DNA of 7,406 nucleotides from Nitrospirota bacterium. GTDB taxonomy: Bacteria > Nitrospirota_A > Leptospirillia > Leptospirillales > Leptospirillaceae. This document shows, piece after piece, positions 1-6,085 of the stretch. A model generated the notes under the pieces. That model searched no databases. It saw nothing but the letters and a program-made list of their open reading frames with translations, and was not told where the DNA came from. Within the stretch, counting starts at the first letter, position 1; each line of letters begins with the position of its first letter. The position numbers and the translations under genes are program-made. Location: contig JAKAAM010000046.1 of the NCBI GenBank assembly GCA_021802325.1, positions 1 to 7,406 on the forward strand, given 5' to 3'.

Positions 1-769
1 TGCCCATATTGAACCCGAGACCGGTCTTGAAGATCCAGTAGTCCTGCCCCCGTCGGGCCCAGGCCTTCCGCGTGTAGACGTCGTTGTAGGGAAGCCGGCG
101 GCGGATCTCGGCCATGACGGCCTTCCGGTCGGCGCCGGGGGAGAGGTGGACGAGGATGTAGGCGGTCTTGCCGAAGGTGATGTCGGTGAGGGCCTGGGCC
201 CGATAGAAGTCCAGGAAGGCCACGGGGATGGTGGTAAACGAGCGAAGCCCGTGGAGGACCCCGATGATCTTGAACCGCTGGTTGGTGATCTCCCGGTAGT
301 CCCCCACCCGGAATGGGCCGTAGCGGTGGATGGCGAAGTCGTCGAGGAACATGTAGGGGCCCCCGCGAAGGTCGAGAGGGTTGCCCGAGACGACGTTCCA
401 GGGGACGCCCCACTTCCAGTAGTGTGTGAGGCCGTAGACCATCACCCCGTCGGAGGAGCCATTGGGGAGGTGGATGGGCATGAAGTCCACCATCAGGTTG
501 TCCGCCCGTTCCACCCCCGGAACGGAGCGGACCCGGTTGACCAGGTTCTCGGGGAAATAGTTGGCAAAATCGATGTTCTGGGTGTTCCGGGAGGTAATCC
601 AGAGGTCGGCCTGACGGATGGGAAGGATGGTGTCGGCGGCGTAGCTGATCAAGCCTTCGAAGAGCCCCACCTGCACCAGGACCAGCATGACGGAAAAGGC
701 GACCCCGAAGGTCGTCAGGGCGAACCTGAGCCGGTCGTGCAGGAGCATTTTCATGGAAAGATCGACCAT
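1..769 (-). CDS. ABC transporter permease, DevC/MacB-like (FtsX family), N-terminal part only
   Basis: The reading frame is open from an ATG at 769 through the window edge, giving 256 visible residues; the C-terminus is missing. It starts MVDLSMKMLLHDRLRFALTT and has one strong membrane segment at about residues 15-40 (FGVAFSVMLVLVQVGLFEGL). A long periplasmic region follows, with phrases typical of MacB-type core domains (RQADLWI, VPGVERAD, FKIIGV). This matches permeases of the DevC type, which have one N-terminal helix, a large periplasmic domain and three C-terminal helices (expected beyond the edge). Such permeases pair with an ATPase and a membrane-fusion protein in export of lipids or other envelope molecules. 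A GAGG about 5 bases upstream supports the start. The gene has its own promoter, and terminators separate it from the PEP-CTERM gene upstream. The family is fairly sure; the substrate is unknown. Confidence 0.85.
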   Translation of the reverse strand, partial: MVDLSMKMLLHDRLRFALTTFGVAFSVMLVLVQVGLFEGLISYAADTILPIRQADLWITSRNTQNIDFANYFPENLVNRVRSVPGVERADNLMVDFMPIHLPNGSSDGVMVYGLTHYWKWGVPWNVVSGNPLDLRGGPYMFLDDFAIHRYGPFRVGDYREITNQRFKIIGVLHGLRSFTTIPVAFLDFYRAQALTDITFGKTAYILVHLSPGADRKAVMAEIRRRLPYNDVYTRKAWARRGQDYWIFKTGLGFNMG

Positions 770-826
770 CGTGCCTCGCCGCGTTTTTACCAGACATTGT
801 GCCGGACTGGTTCCGAACCCGAAGGG

Positions 827-855
827 ATTATACCGGAAAGGGCGTTCCAAGTCAG
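827..855 (-). promoter_or_regulatory. Sigma-70 type promoter of the ABC permease gene
   Basis: On the minus strand CTGACT (-35, four of six consensus bases) is followed by exactly 17 bases and a perfect TATAAT (-10) at 832-827. Transcription would begin near 820, giving a leader of about 50 bases before the ATG at 769. It lies just downstream of two terminators, which fits the start of a new transcription unit. Confidence 0.7.
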
Positions 856-895
856 GATGGCACTCTGACCCCCCCCTCCCGAAAGGGCCCCCTCC

Positions 896-934
896 AAAAA
901 AGAGCGGGGAGGAGGGAGAAGCTCCTCCTTCCCC
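896..934 (-). terminator. Second (distal) intrinsic terminator after the cistern-type PEP-CTERM gene
   Basis: Purine-rich 906-918 and pyrimidine-rich 922-934 form a G/C-rich hairpin with a few G-U pairs. A shorter register pairs 908-914 with 922-928 perfectly. On the minus strand it is followed after four bases by six T (901-896). It would catch read-through from the terminator at 942-982. Confidence 0.65.
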
Positions 935-941
935 CAAACGC

Positions 942-982
942 AAAAAGGGCTCCGGAAGGAGGCGATCCTCGTCCCGGAGCCC
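942..982 (-). terminator. Intrinsic terminator of the cistern-type PEP-CTERM gene
   Basis: GGGCTCCGG (947-955) pairs perfectly with CCGGAGCCC (974-982), and an inner GAGG/CCTC stem (959-962 with 967-970) closes on a CGAT loop. On the minus strand the stem runs directly into five T (946-942). It sits 24 bases past the stop codon of the gene at 1006-1746. Confidence 0.85.
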
Positions 983-1005
983 GGCATTCACGAAGAATGG
1001 AACAA

Positions 1006-1746
1006 CTAATCCTTGAGGGAGCCTTCGGGGGAGAAGAGCCGCCGGCGGACCGCAGCGACCGCCACCAGAAGGGCCGTGGCAAAGAGAAGGGCCGAGGGAG
1101 GCTCGGGGGTCTCGGAAAGAAAGGATCCTCCGTCTCCGAACTCGTAGGAGCCCTCGTTGGTCTGGAACTTCACGGCGAAATCCGAAAGCGTCACGGAGGG
1201 GGAGTTCCCAAAATCCCCGGCGAGAGCCACGGTGAAGGAGTCGCTCGCTCCCGCGGCGAGGCCGTCCTGAATTTTTCCCCCGCTGCAGTTGTTCGCCGAA
1301 TAGAGGCAGACATCGATACTTGAGAATCCCCCCGGGAAGTTTCCCGCTGATTCGACTTGGGTAAAGGTTTTACCCGGGGTCGTCAAGGTGGCGGAGACCA
1401 CCGGATTGGTGGCGATCCCGATGGACATCAGGTATGCCTGTGTCAGGCCGGAGGTAAGTCGTGTCGTGTTGTCGATGGTGGCCGACATCACCAGATCCGA
1501 GGAGGAGAAGGAGTCGATGGTAAAGAGCCCCACCGAGGAGAGAGGGGCGGTCGGCCCTCCTGCGCTTAGAGTGTTGGAGGCATAGTTCCAATCGAGCTGG
1601 AACGTTCGGTTGACGTCGGCCGAGGTCACATCCACGGAAAATCCCGCCCGGGCCTCGGGGACAACGATGAGCCCGGATAGGAGGACGAGGGCCGCAGCCA
1701 GAAGAGCGCCCCGGGAGATCCGGTGGTAAAGAGAGAGGGAGATCAT
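1006..1746 (-). CDS. PEP-CTERM sorting domain protein, cistern-family-like
   Basis: This is a secreted surface protein of 246 residues. It has a basic then hydrophobic signal peptide ending near EARA|G and a body rich in Ser, Thr, Gly and Asn. The C-terminal sorting tag has the order ETPEP, a hydrophobic helix (SALLFATALLVAVAAV) and RRR. In PEP-CTERM systems an exosortase recognises this tag in the inner membrane. The body phrases VDVTSADVNRTFQLDW, NFPGGF and VCLYSANNC, with two cysteines seven residues apart, recall the 'cistern' family of PEP-CTERM proteins; that assignment is from memory. A longer start at 1761 exists, but GGAGG lies four bases before the ATG at 1746 and overlaps the codons of the longer version, so I prefer 1746. 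A sigma-54 type promoter lies upstream and tandem terminators follow. Confidence 0.88.
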   Translation of the reverse strand: MISLSLYHRISRGALLAAALVLLSGLIVVPEARAGFSVDVTSADVNRTFQLDWNYASNTLSAGGPTAPLSSVGLFTIDSFSSSDLVMSATIDNTTRLTSGLTQAYLMSIGIATNPVVSATLTTPGKTFTQVESAGNFPGGFSSIDVCLYSANNCSGGKIQDGLAAGASDSFTVALAGDFGNSPSVTLSDFAVKFQTNEGSYEFGDGGSFLSETPEPPSALLFATALLVAVAAVRRRLFSPEGSLKD

Positions 1747-1862
1747 CATGCCTCCAGACATGCAGATAAGTGAAGGATAACGGCCAAAGCTCGGTGTTGT
1801 ATACGCCTAAGGACTCCCGATGGCCGATCCAACCCCAGAAAGCACCGGAACGGGGACCTTCG

Positions 1863-1878
1863 CGTGACCAAGGTCACA
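1863..1878. promoter_or_regulatory. CRP/FNR-family-like palindrome in the leader of the cistern-type gene
   Basis: CGTGA-N6-TCACA matches the Crp half-sites TGTGA/TCACA at nine of ten positions, and GTGACC-AA-GGTCAC is a perfect palindrome (1864-1877). It lies about 13-28 bases downstream of the start predicted from the -24/-12 promoter, so a bound protein might repress. It could instead act as an RNA hairpin. Function is inferred from sequence only. Confidence 0.45.
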
Positions 1879-1900
1879 CAGAAACCTGACGGCAACCATT

Positions 1901-1917
1901 AAGCATTTTTCATGCCA
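1901..1917 (-). promoter_or_regulatory. Sigma-54 (-24/-12) promoter of the cistern-type PEP-CTERM gene
   Basis: The minus strand reads TGGCATGAAAAATGCTT. The GG (1916-1915) and GC (1904-1903) elements have exactly the spacing of the RpoN consensus TGGCAC-N5-TTGCW, with two mismatches in the less conserved positions. The predicted start is near 1891, giving a leader of about 145 bases. The gene at 2193-3200 has a site with the same TGGCAT core and spacing. Confidence 0.7.
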
Positions 1918-1976
1918 GAACAAAATTCGTCTGCCGAGGTACTAGAATGGAGAGAGTTCCGGAGGACGATAAAAAT

Positions 1977-2029
1977 ATGTAAAAGGCGACATGGAAAATT
2001 TCCTGACAGCTGTCGGGCGCTCTTTACAT
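1977..2029. promoter_or_regulatory. Candidate enhancer dyads upstream of the cistern-type gene promoter
   Basis: ATGTAAAAGGCG (1977-1988) is an imperfect inverted copy of CGCTCTTTACAT (2018-2029). Between them lie GGAAA-A-TTTCC (1993-2003) and the perfect palindrome GACAGCTGTC (2005-2014). They sit roughly 85-140 bases upstream of the predicted sigma-54 start, the usual range for NtrC-family activator sites. The binding protein, possibly a PrsR-like activator, is a guess. Confidence 0.35.
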
Positions 2030-2089
2030 CTGAACGCCGAAACGGGTGACGTTGGAGATGTGGCGGAAAAAACGGGGAAGAGAAGGCAG

Positions 2090-2121
2090 AAAAAACCCCT
2101 TCCGGATTTCTCCGGAAGGGG
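2090..2121 (-). terminator. Intrinsic terminator of the Ser/Thr-rich PEP-CTERM gene
   Basis: An 11-base-pair perfect stem pairs CCCCTTCCGGA (2096-2106) with TCCGGAAGGGG (2111-2121) around a four-base loop. On the minus strand it is followed directly by six T (2095-2090). It lies about 70 bases past the stop codon. A weaker hairpin (2145-2152 with 2163-2170) stands between gene and terminator without a T-run. Confidence 0.9.
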
Positions 2122-2192
2122 CGGAAAGGGTCGGACACCACGGGCCCTCCGGTTTGGGACAGCCGGAGGGGGCTTTGAGGAGAGGAGACGCC

Positions 2193-3200
2193 TTAGGCGA
2201 TCCCCTGCCCCTGGCGGCGCCGGGCCATCATGAAGGCCACAAGGCCCAGGGCGGTCCCGAAGAGCACCAGGGTGCCGGGCTCGGGGGTACCAGGAACAAA
2301 GACATCTAGACCAGGCATGCCCGCTCCAGCGCCTTCAAAGGTAAAGCTTCCCATGGAATAGGTCGTCGCATTGGAAGCCACAAAAAACTGGGGAGAGGCT
2401 TCTCCTACCCCAATGTTTGCACCAGTATAATTGATGGAACTAATCGAGTTGTTTCCATTTTGTGCAGTATCATAGGTAACAACTGATCCGCCGGTTGTTG
2501 AGGCAACGACTGTCCCCGTAAGCTGTGAACCAATCGCATCATTCACGAACTCGTTTGTAGTGATCGATCCGTTAATTCCATCAGCAAGTAACCAAGGGGT
2601 TCCGATCCCGCTCTGAGCATTCAAAGGTTCATTAAAGAAAGACACGGATCCAGAAGTGAGGGAGGTACCCGCAATGCCTTCAGCGGTAACATTGAATTGA
2701 TAGCTAAAAACAAGATCTCCACTGTGACTTCCACCCACAACTTGAAAAACATTGGAAAGGACATTTCCGGTGAAACTTTCTCCATTTGTCGCGGTAGCGA
2801 CAAACGGATCCAAGATTGTCTGAACCTGCTTCAAGGTAAAGTTTTGCCCAGAAGAAGGATTATAGAAAGTAATGGGAACATAATTAACATTGGTTTGATC
2901 TATCGTTTGGATAGTATCGATTGTCCCGGGAATTCCAGCCGCATTGATCTCGGCCGCCGTCGGAATGGTCGCGCCATACGTCGAGGTTCCCGTGTAGTAG
3001 AGAGTTGCACTACTTTGCGCGTTATTGTTTGTATAATAAACAGTAAATGGTGTTGAGCCCGTCGTATCAGTCAGTGAAACGGTCGGGGTCCCTAAGTAAG
3101 TCGCATGGGCGGCCTTGGGAACTGCAGACAGAACCAAAGCAGCCGCCAGGACGACTCCTGCAGCTTGCCCTGCCTTCTTGATCGCTCTTAATCTTTTCAT
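2193..3200 (-). CDS. PEP-CTERM sorting domain protein, Ser/Thr/Asn-rich
   Basis: This is a 335-residue exported protein. It has a lysine/arginine-rich start, a hydrophobic signal segment (residues about 14-28) and a likely cleavage at AHA|T (after residue 33). The mature body is very rich in Thr, Ser, Asn and Gly and contains no cysteine, which suits a beta-rich, possibly glycosylated matrix protein. The C-terminus is a clear PEP-CTERM tag: TPEPGT (305-310), a hydrophobic helix (311-325), then RRR (327-329). I do not recognise the body as a named family. AAGGAG lies six bases before the ATG and fixes the start. A sigma-54 type promoter sits about 70 bases upstream and a strong terminator follows, so it is its own transcription unit. 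The central body is visibly more A/T-rich than its ends and than the flanking genes. Confidence 0.9.
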   Translation of the reverse strand: MKRLRAIKKAGQAAGVVLAAALVLSAVPKAAHATYLGTPTVSLTDTTGSTPFTVYYTNNNAQSSATLYYTGTSTYGATIPTAAEINAAGIPGTIDTIQTIDQTNVNYVPITFYNPSSGQNFTLKQVQTILDPFVATATNGESFTGNVLSNVFQVVGGSHSGDLVFSYQFNVTAEGIAGTSLTSGSVSFFNEPLNAQSGIGTPWLLADGINGSITTNEFVNDAIGSQLTGTVVASTTGGSVVTYDTAQNGNNSISSINYTGANIGVGEASPQFFVASNATTYSMGSFTFEGAGAGMPGLDVFVPGTPEPGTLVLFGTALGLVAFMMARRRQGQGIA

Positions 3201-3270
3201 AGATGGCTCCTTAAATTTATTTTGAGAACGCCCAAAACGGAGAGGCGGAAAACATTGTCACAAATCTTCT

Positions 3271-3287
3271 TAGCAATTGAGATGCCA
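3271..3287 (-). promoter_or_regulatory. Sigma-54 (-24/-12) promoter of the Ser/Thr-rich PEP-CTERM gene
   Basis: The minus strand reads TGGCATCTCAATTGCTA. TGGCA at -24 and TTGCT at -12 have the exact RpoN spacing (GG 3286-3285, GC 3274-3273). The predicted start is near 3261, giving a leader of about 60 bases ending in the AAGGAG ribosome binding site. Confidence 0.78.
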
Positions 3288-3322
3288 AAGAAGAAATTCC
3301 CAGATAACACCTTCAAAAATTT

Positions 3323-3450
3323 TTACGTAAGAAGTCTTGGTATAGTATTTTTTAAAAAAATTCCTTTTTTCCGGGCAAGAAAGAAATGTGGAATGAAAAA
3401 CGAAAACTTGCCCTTCAAATGTCATTATTTTTTCCACTTGTAAAGTTTAC
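3323..3450. promoter_or_regulatory. A/T-rich upstream region with GTAAA/TTTAC dyads
   Basis: This gene-free interval between the E1-like gene and the PEP-CTERM gene contains TTACGTAA (3323-3330), GTAAA-G-TTTAC (3440-3450) and a 7-base inverted repeat GGGCAAG/CTTGCCC (3373-3379 with 3408-3414). GTAAA/TTTAC half-sites also occur upstream of the other sigma-54 promoter. These may be activator sites. No convincing terminator for the E1-like gene is visible here. Confidence 0.3.
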
Positions 3451-3491
3451 GAACAGGGCCAGTCGGTGACGCTCAAACACAGAACACATGA

Positions 3492-4364
3492 TCATTTGGT
3501 TTTTAAACTCTCAAGTTTCCGCCGGGCCATTTTGAGGGCGATCTTCTGAATAGGATTTCGATTCCCCCCCGGCCGCCAGGTTGTAACAAACCGGTTTCTA
3601 TACGCATCAAACTGCATGCCCCAAGGAGCCGACAAGACCTTTCCTCGGCCCAACAGAATTTTCAACGCCTCGGTCGCCGCCATTCCCGCGCAGAGCTGGC
3701 AGGCCATTCCGGTGGAGGGCCCTCGTCTTTCAGACAGATTGACTGCTGTCGGGTCGACAAGGTAGGGAAACTGAAGCCGAGCTGGAGAGAGGCCCAAGAG
3801 AAAGCGGATGCTTTTTTCCTCCTCATCCTGTCCCTCCCAACAAAAATAATCCTCAAAACTCATTCTCCCAGGAAGAAAGTTCAGGAGGGCCGCACTCATT
3901 CCCAGTGGTCCCGCGGTGGTCGCGGGTATCCTGAGGCGATGACAGGTTGAGAAGATGGCTTCCCGAGCCTCGAAGGCGAAAAAGTCCATGCCGTCCACAT
4001 AAAGGTCGGCTCCGGAAAGAAACGCCTCGACATTAGCCCGACTAATCCCCTGGGAAAAAATCTTGATATCGAGCTCAGGGTTGATATCCAACGCCATTCG
4101 GGCAAGAGTTTCGGCCTTGGGCTGATCAAGGGTGGACATCATGGCGCCTGCCTGGCGATTGAAGTTCACCAGTTCAAAGACATCGAGATCTGAAATATTG
4201 AAGCCCCCAATACCAAGGCGGGCAAGAGTCAGGAGATGGACTCCTCCAACCCCCCCCATCCCCGCGATGGCCACTCGCTTCTTGCGGAGCCTCTCCTGCT
4301 CTTGGCGGGTCACCCAGCCAATATTTCGAGAAAAAGCCTGAAAGTAGTCGAATGGTGGAGTCAT
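3492..4364 (-). CDS. ThiF/MoeB/HesA-family E1-like adenylyltransferase
   Basis: This 290-residue protein has the Rossmann-type ATP-binding fold of E1-like enzymes, which adenylate a carboxyl end, classically of a ubiquitin-like sulfur carrier. Visible motifs are GMGGVGG (35-41), the acidic strand end SDLDVFE (58-64), NFNRQ (67-71) with the conserved Arg, K83 in the QPKAE segment, and DGMDFFAFEAR (124-134) with the catalytic-site Asp. Only one CxxC is present (C222 and C225 in ACQLC). MoeB and ThiF normally have two CxxC pairs for zinc; C175 is the only nearby extra cysteine. The phrase GRMSFEDYF (166-174) recalls uncharacterised ThiF-like proteins. GGAG lies eight bases before the ATG, and that start codon overlaps the stop of the upstream acyltransferase (ATGA), implying translational coupling. 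No carrier protein or sulfurtransferase is encoded nearby, so thiamine or molybdopterin synthesis is unlikely. The true substrate is unknown. Confidence 0.85.
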   Translation of the reverse strand: MTPPFDYFQAFSRNIGWVTRQEQERLRKKRVAIAGMGGVGGVHLLTLARLGIGGFNISDLDVFELVNFNRQAGAMMSTLDQPKAETLARMALDINPELDIKIFSQGISRANVEAFLSGADLYVDGMDFFAFEAREAIFSTCHRLRIPATTAGPLGMSAALLNFLPGRMSFEDYFCWEGQDEEEKSIRFLLGLSPARLQFPYLVDPTAVNLSERRGPSTGMACQLCAGMAATEALKILLGRGKVLSAPWGMQFDAYRNRFVTTWRPGGNRNPIQKIALKMARRKLESLKTK

Positions 4365-5206
4365 GAGGCCATCTCCGGTTCGCTCTGCATGCGTCTGAGA
4401 CGGCCCAGAATACCTTGGGCTTCTTCAGGTGAGAAGCCGTAGGAATAAAGTGTGTGATCTCCCGATTCAAGCAATCCTCCCACTTTCTTGAGCTTCTCCG
4501 CCGCATCGGCAAAGTTCTTGTGCATCAGGACCCCGGTCGCATTAACCCGAGGACAGATCCGTTCTTTTCCCAAACGGTCAAATTCGAGCATTCGTTCGTA
4601 GAAGCGGGCATGAGCAGGAGTCACTTCGATAATGCAGTCTGTATAACCAAAAAGGCCATAAGGGTAGAGCATGGCAATGTGGAAGAGTCGCGCAATCACA
4701 AGTTTGGAACGAATTTCGGAGTCCACGGCCAACCCATTAAACTCAGCCACTTTTTTCCCCTGAGCCCGAAGTTTCGCGATTTCCTCGGGATACCCTTCTT
4801 CAGCAAGAAGGGGATCTCCGGGAGCGTCCATTCCGATGGAGACTGTCCCGATGACCCGTCCGTCACGACCGTAAGAGACCAGCGTGATCGTATGGGGGGT
4901 TTCACGCAGGATATTTTCGTGAGTATATCCTCGCCACGCGTACATACGGTCGACAAGGAGTCCTGCCTGTTCCCGCCTCTCCTTTGTGTCCGCAACACGA
5001 ATCCAAAACTTCTGCCGATCAGTGATCGCTTCATCAGACGGAGGGGCTCCCTCTGGAAGACTCATGGGAATCAGGGGAGCCGTTTTGGGAACACGGGCCA
5101 GGAAGGAGGCAATAACCTCTTCGTCATCCGGAGTCCGCGACCTCATAAGCTCCTCTTCAGAGCCGGGGATAAAAGACCGATGCTGAGATGATGGAGATTC
5201 AGACAT
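4361..5206 (-). CDS. FeeM-type long-chain N-acyl amino acid synthase-like acyltransferase
   Basis: This 281-residue protein resembles the FeeM / autoinducer-synthase branch of GNAT acyltransferases, which move a fatty acyl group from acyl-ACP to an amino acid. From the chosen start, residues 1-60 are a polar, probably disordered leader. The core begins near IRVADTKERREQAG (69-82). It continues through RMYAWRGY (87-94), GRVIGTVSIGMD (116-127), AEFNGLAVD (154-162, the family's EFxxLAVD block), LFGYTDCIIEV (185-195) and ARFYERMLEF (200-209), then PRVNATGVLM. A C-terminal extension of about 50 residues follows. AGGAG lies five bases before the ATG at 5206; the longer start at 5266 lacks such a site. 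Synthases of this type are known to be linked to PEP-CTERM loci, matching the neighbours here. The exact amino acid and acyl chain cannot be read from sequence. Confidence 0.83.
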   Translation of the reverse strand: MSESPSSQHRSFIPGSEEELMRSRTPDDEEVIASFLARVPKTAPLIPMSLPEGAPPSDEAITDRQKFWIRVADTKERREQAGLLVDRMYAWRGYTHENILRETPHTITLVSYGRDGRVIGTVSIGMDAPGDPLLAEEGYPEEIAKLRAQGKKVAEFNGLAVDSEIRSKLVIARLFHIAMLYPYGLFGYTDCIIEVTPAHARFYERMLEFDRLGKERICPRVNATGVLMHKNFADAAEKLKKVGGLLESGDHTLYSYGFSPEEAQGILGRLRRMQSEPEMAS

Positions 5207-5373
5207 AAGGACTCCTCTTGTTATTTCTTTGATCGACCTCTCTTCGGTCAAGGACGAGAAAAGCATCCCATCATAGATAACATAGAATTCATCGACTCGG
5301 ACTAAGAGTCAAGAAACAAGGGTGTTCGTACCTGATAGAGACATGTCCGTTCTCAAGCCCTTTGAGCAAGAGA

Positions 5374-5403
5374 ATCATACTGTTTCGTTAAACACAGCGA
5401 AAC
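5374..5403 (-). promoter_or_regulatory. Possible regulated promoter of the acyltransferase-E1 operon
   Basis: TATGAT on the minus strand (5379-5374) matches the -10 consensus at five of six bases, but no good -35 is present. The dyad GTTTCG-N10-CGAAAC (5382-5403) covers the expected spacer and -35 region, as an operator or activator site would. I see no -24/-12 site upstream of this operon. A second dyad, GACTC-N7-GAGTC, lies at 5294-5310. Confidence 0.25.
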
Positions 5404-6080
5404 TCACTGTCCCTTCATGATTTCTTTAATTTTCCCATTTTCTAGATTCTTGCCTCCCTGCTACATCGACGGAGACTCTCTGCAACGCTTGATCATAATG
5501 ATGTTCATGTATTACGACCCATAAACGGCTCGCAGGGACCACATGATGATGTTTCGTCGAGAGACTTCCTCCATCGACTCTCGTGGGTTCGCTCCCGCTT
5601 TCACAGGGGCGCCTTCAATGCTACATCGAGGGCCTCCATTTGTGAGCCGTAGCCTCACCGACGGGGTGGCCGGCGTTCTTACGTGGGACTCGTGGAGCTT
5701 CTTGTCGCAAATCATGAATCATTTTTTCAGAACGGTAAAATGCCTTCCGTCTCCTTTCATTTGAGGATGATGGGGCGAGGCTACAGAAAAGTGGTCGCAT
5801 GGCCCACACGAATCGAACCAGTTCCCTGCCCCCCCGCGAAAATGATCTACTCAGCTGCAACATTTTGGACCCATGCCCCGAATACTCACGTGTGACACAA
5901 AGTCGCATCAGTACATTGTCCAGAGACGGACCAACTGTTTCCGGATAAGCCCACCGGCCCATGGTTGGGAGGAATCTCCATGACAGGAGTCGATTTGTCC
6001 GGTTCTATTCCAACCCCGTTAGGAACCTGGACGTGGTGGTTAATCAGAAGGGAGTTCTACAGTATTGGCGAACAGAGGCA
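5404..6080. other. Gene-free, probably decayed interval
   Basis: No reading frame here looks like a real gene. The longest, on the minus strand at 5621-5962 (113 codons), has no recognisable motif, no good ribosome binding site and unusual composition. Fragments in other minus-strand frames are broken by stops. It lies downstream of the 3' end of the group II intron remnant and may contain old insertion-sequence debris, but I could not identify a transposase or terminal repeats. No tRNA or rRNA was seen. Confidence 0.5.
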
Positions 6081-6085
6081 ATCGG

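Noticed and set aside
146..868. Plus-strand open frame of 240 codons
   Set aside because: It is the antisense shadow of the ABC permease gene; its peptide is low-complexity Val/Gly/Asp/Glu-rich and it runs across that gene's promoter.
799..1323. Plus-strand open frame of 174 codons
   Set aside because: It crosses two minus-strand terminators and overlaps the PEP-CTERM gene antisense; the peptide is Arg/Gly/Lys-rich with no motif.
2145..2170. CCCTCCGG/CCGGAGGG hairpin as a terminator
   Set aside because: No T-run follows on either strand; the true terminator is the 11-base-pair stem at 2096-2121.
1991..2309. Overlapping plus-strand frames of 80-87 codons
   Set aside because: They pass through a strong minus-strand terminator and the end of a PEP-CTERM gene; no motif.
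3222..3443. Plus-strand frame of 73 codons in the A/T-rich intergenic region
   Set aside because: It covers the sigma-54 promoter of the minus-strand gene and has Lys/Phe-rich composition expected of A/T-rich non-coding DNA.
4454..5191. Plus-strand open frame of 245 codons
   Set aside because: It lies opposite the acyltransferase gene, whose minus-strand frame has clear family motifs and a ribosome binding site.
5204..5266. Longer start of the acyltransferase at 5266
   Set aside because: It lacks a ribosome binding site, whereas AGGAG is well placed before the ATG at 5206.
5279..5312. TTGACT with a downstream TATGTT as a promoter for the acyltransferase operon
   Set aside because: The spacing is 22 bases, and the correctly spaced hexamer (AATTCT) matches the -10 consensus poorly.
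5800..5845. GGTTCGATTC on the minus strand, resembling a tRNA T-arm
   Set aside because: The flanking bases do not form the T-stem, and no anticodon or acceptor arm fits.
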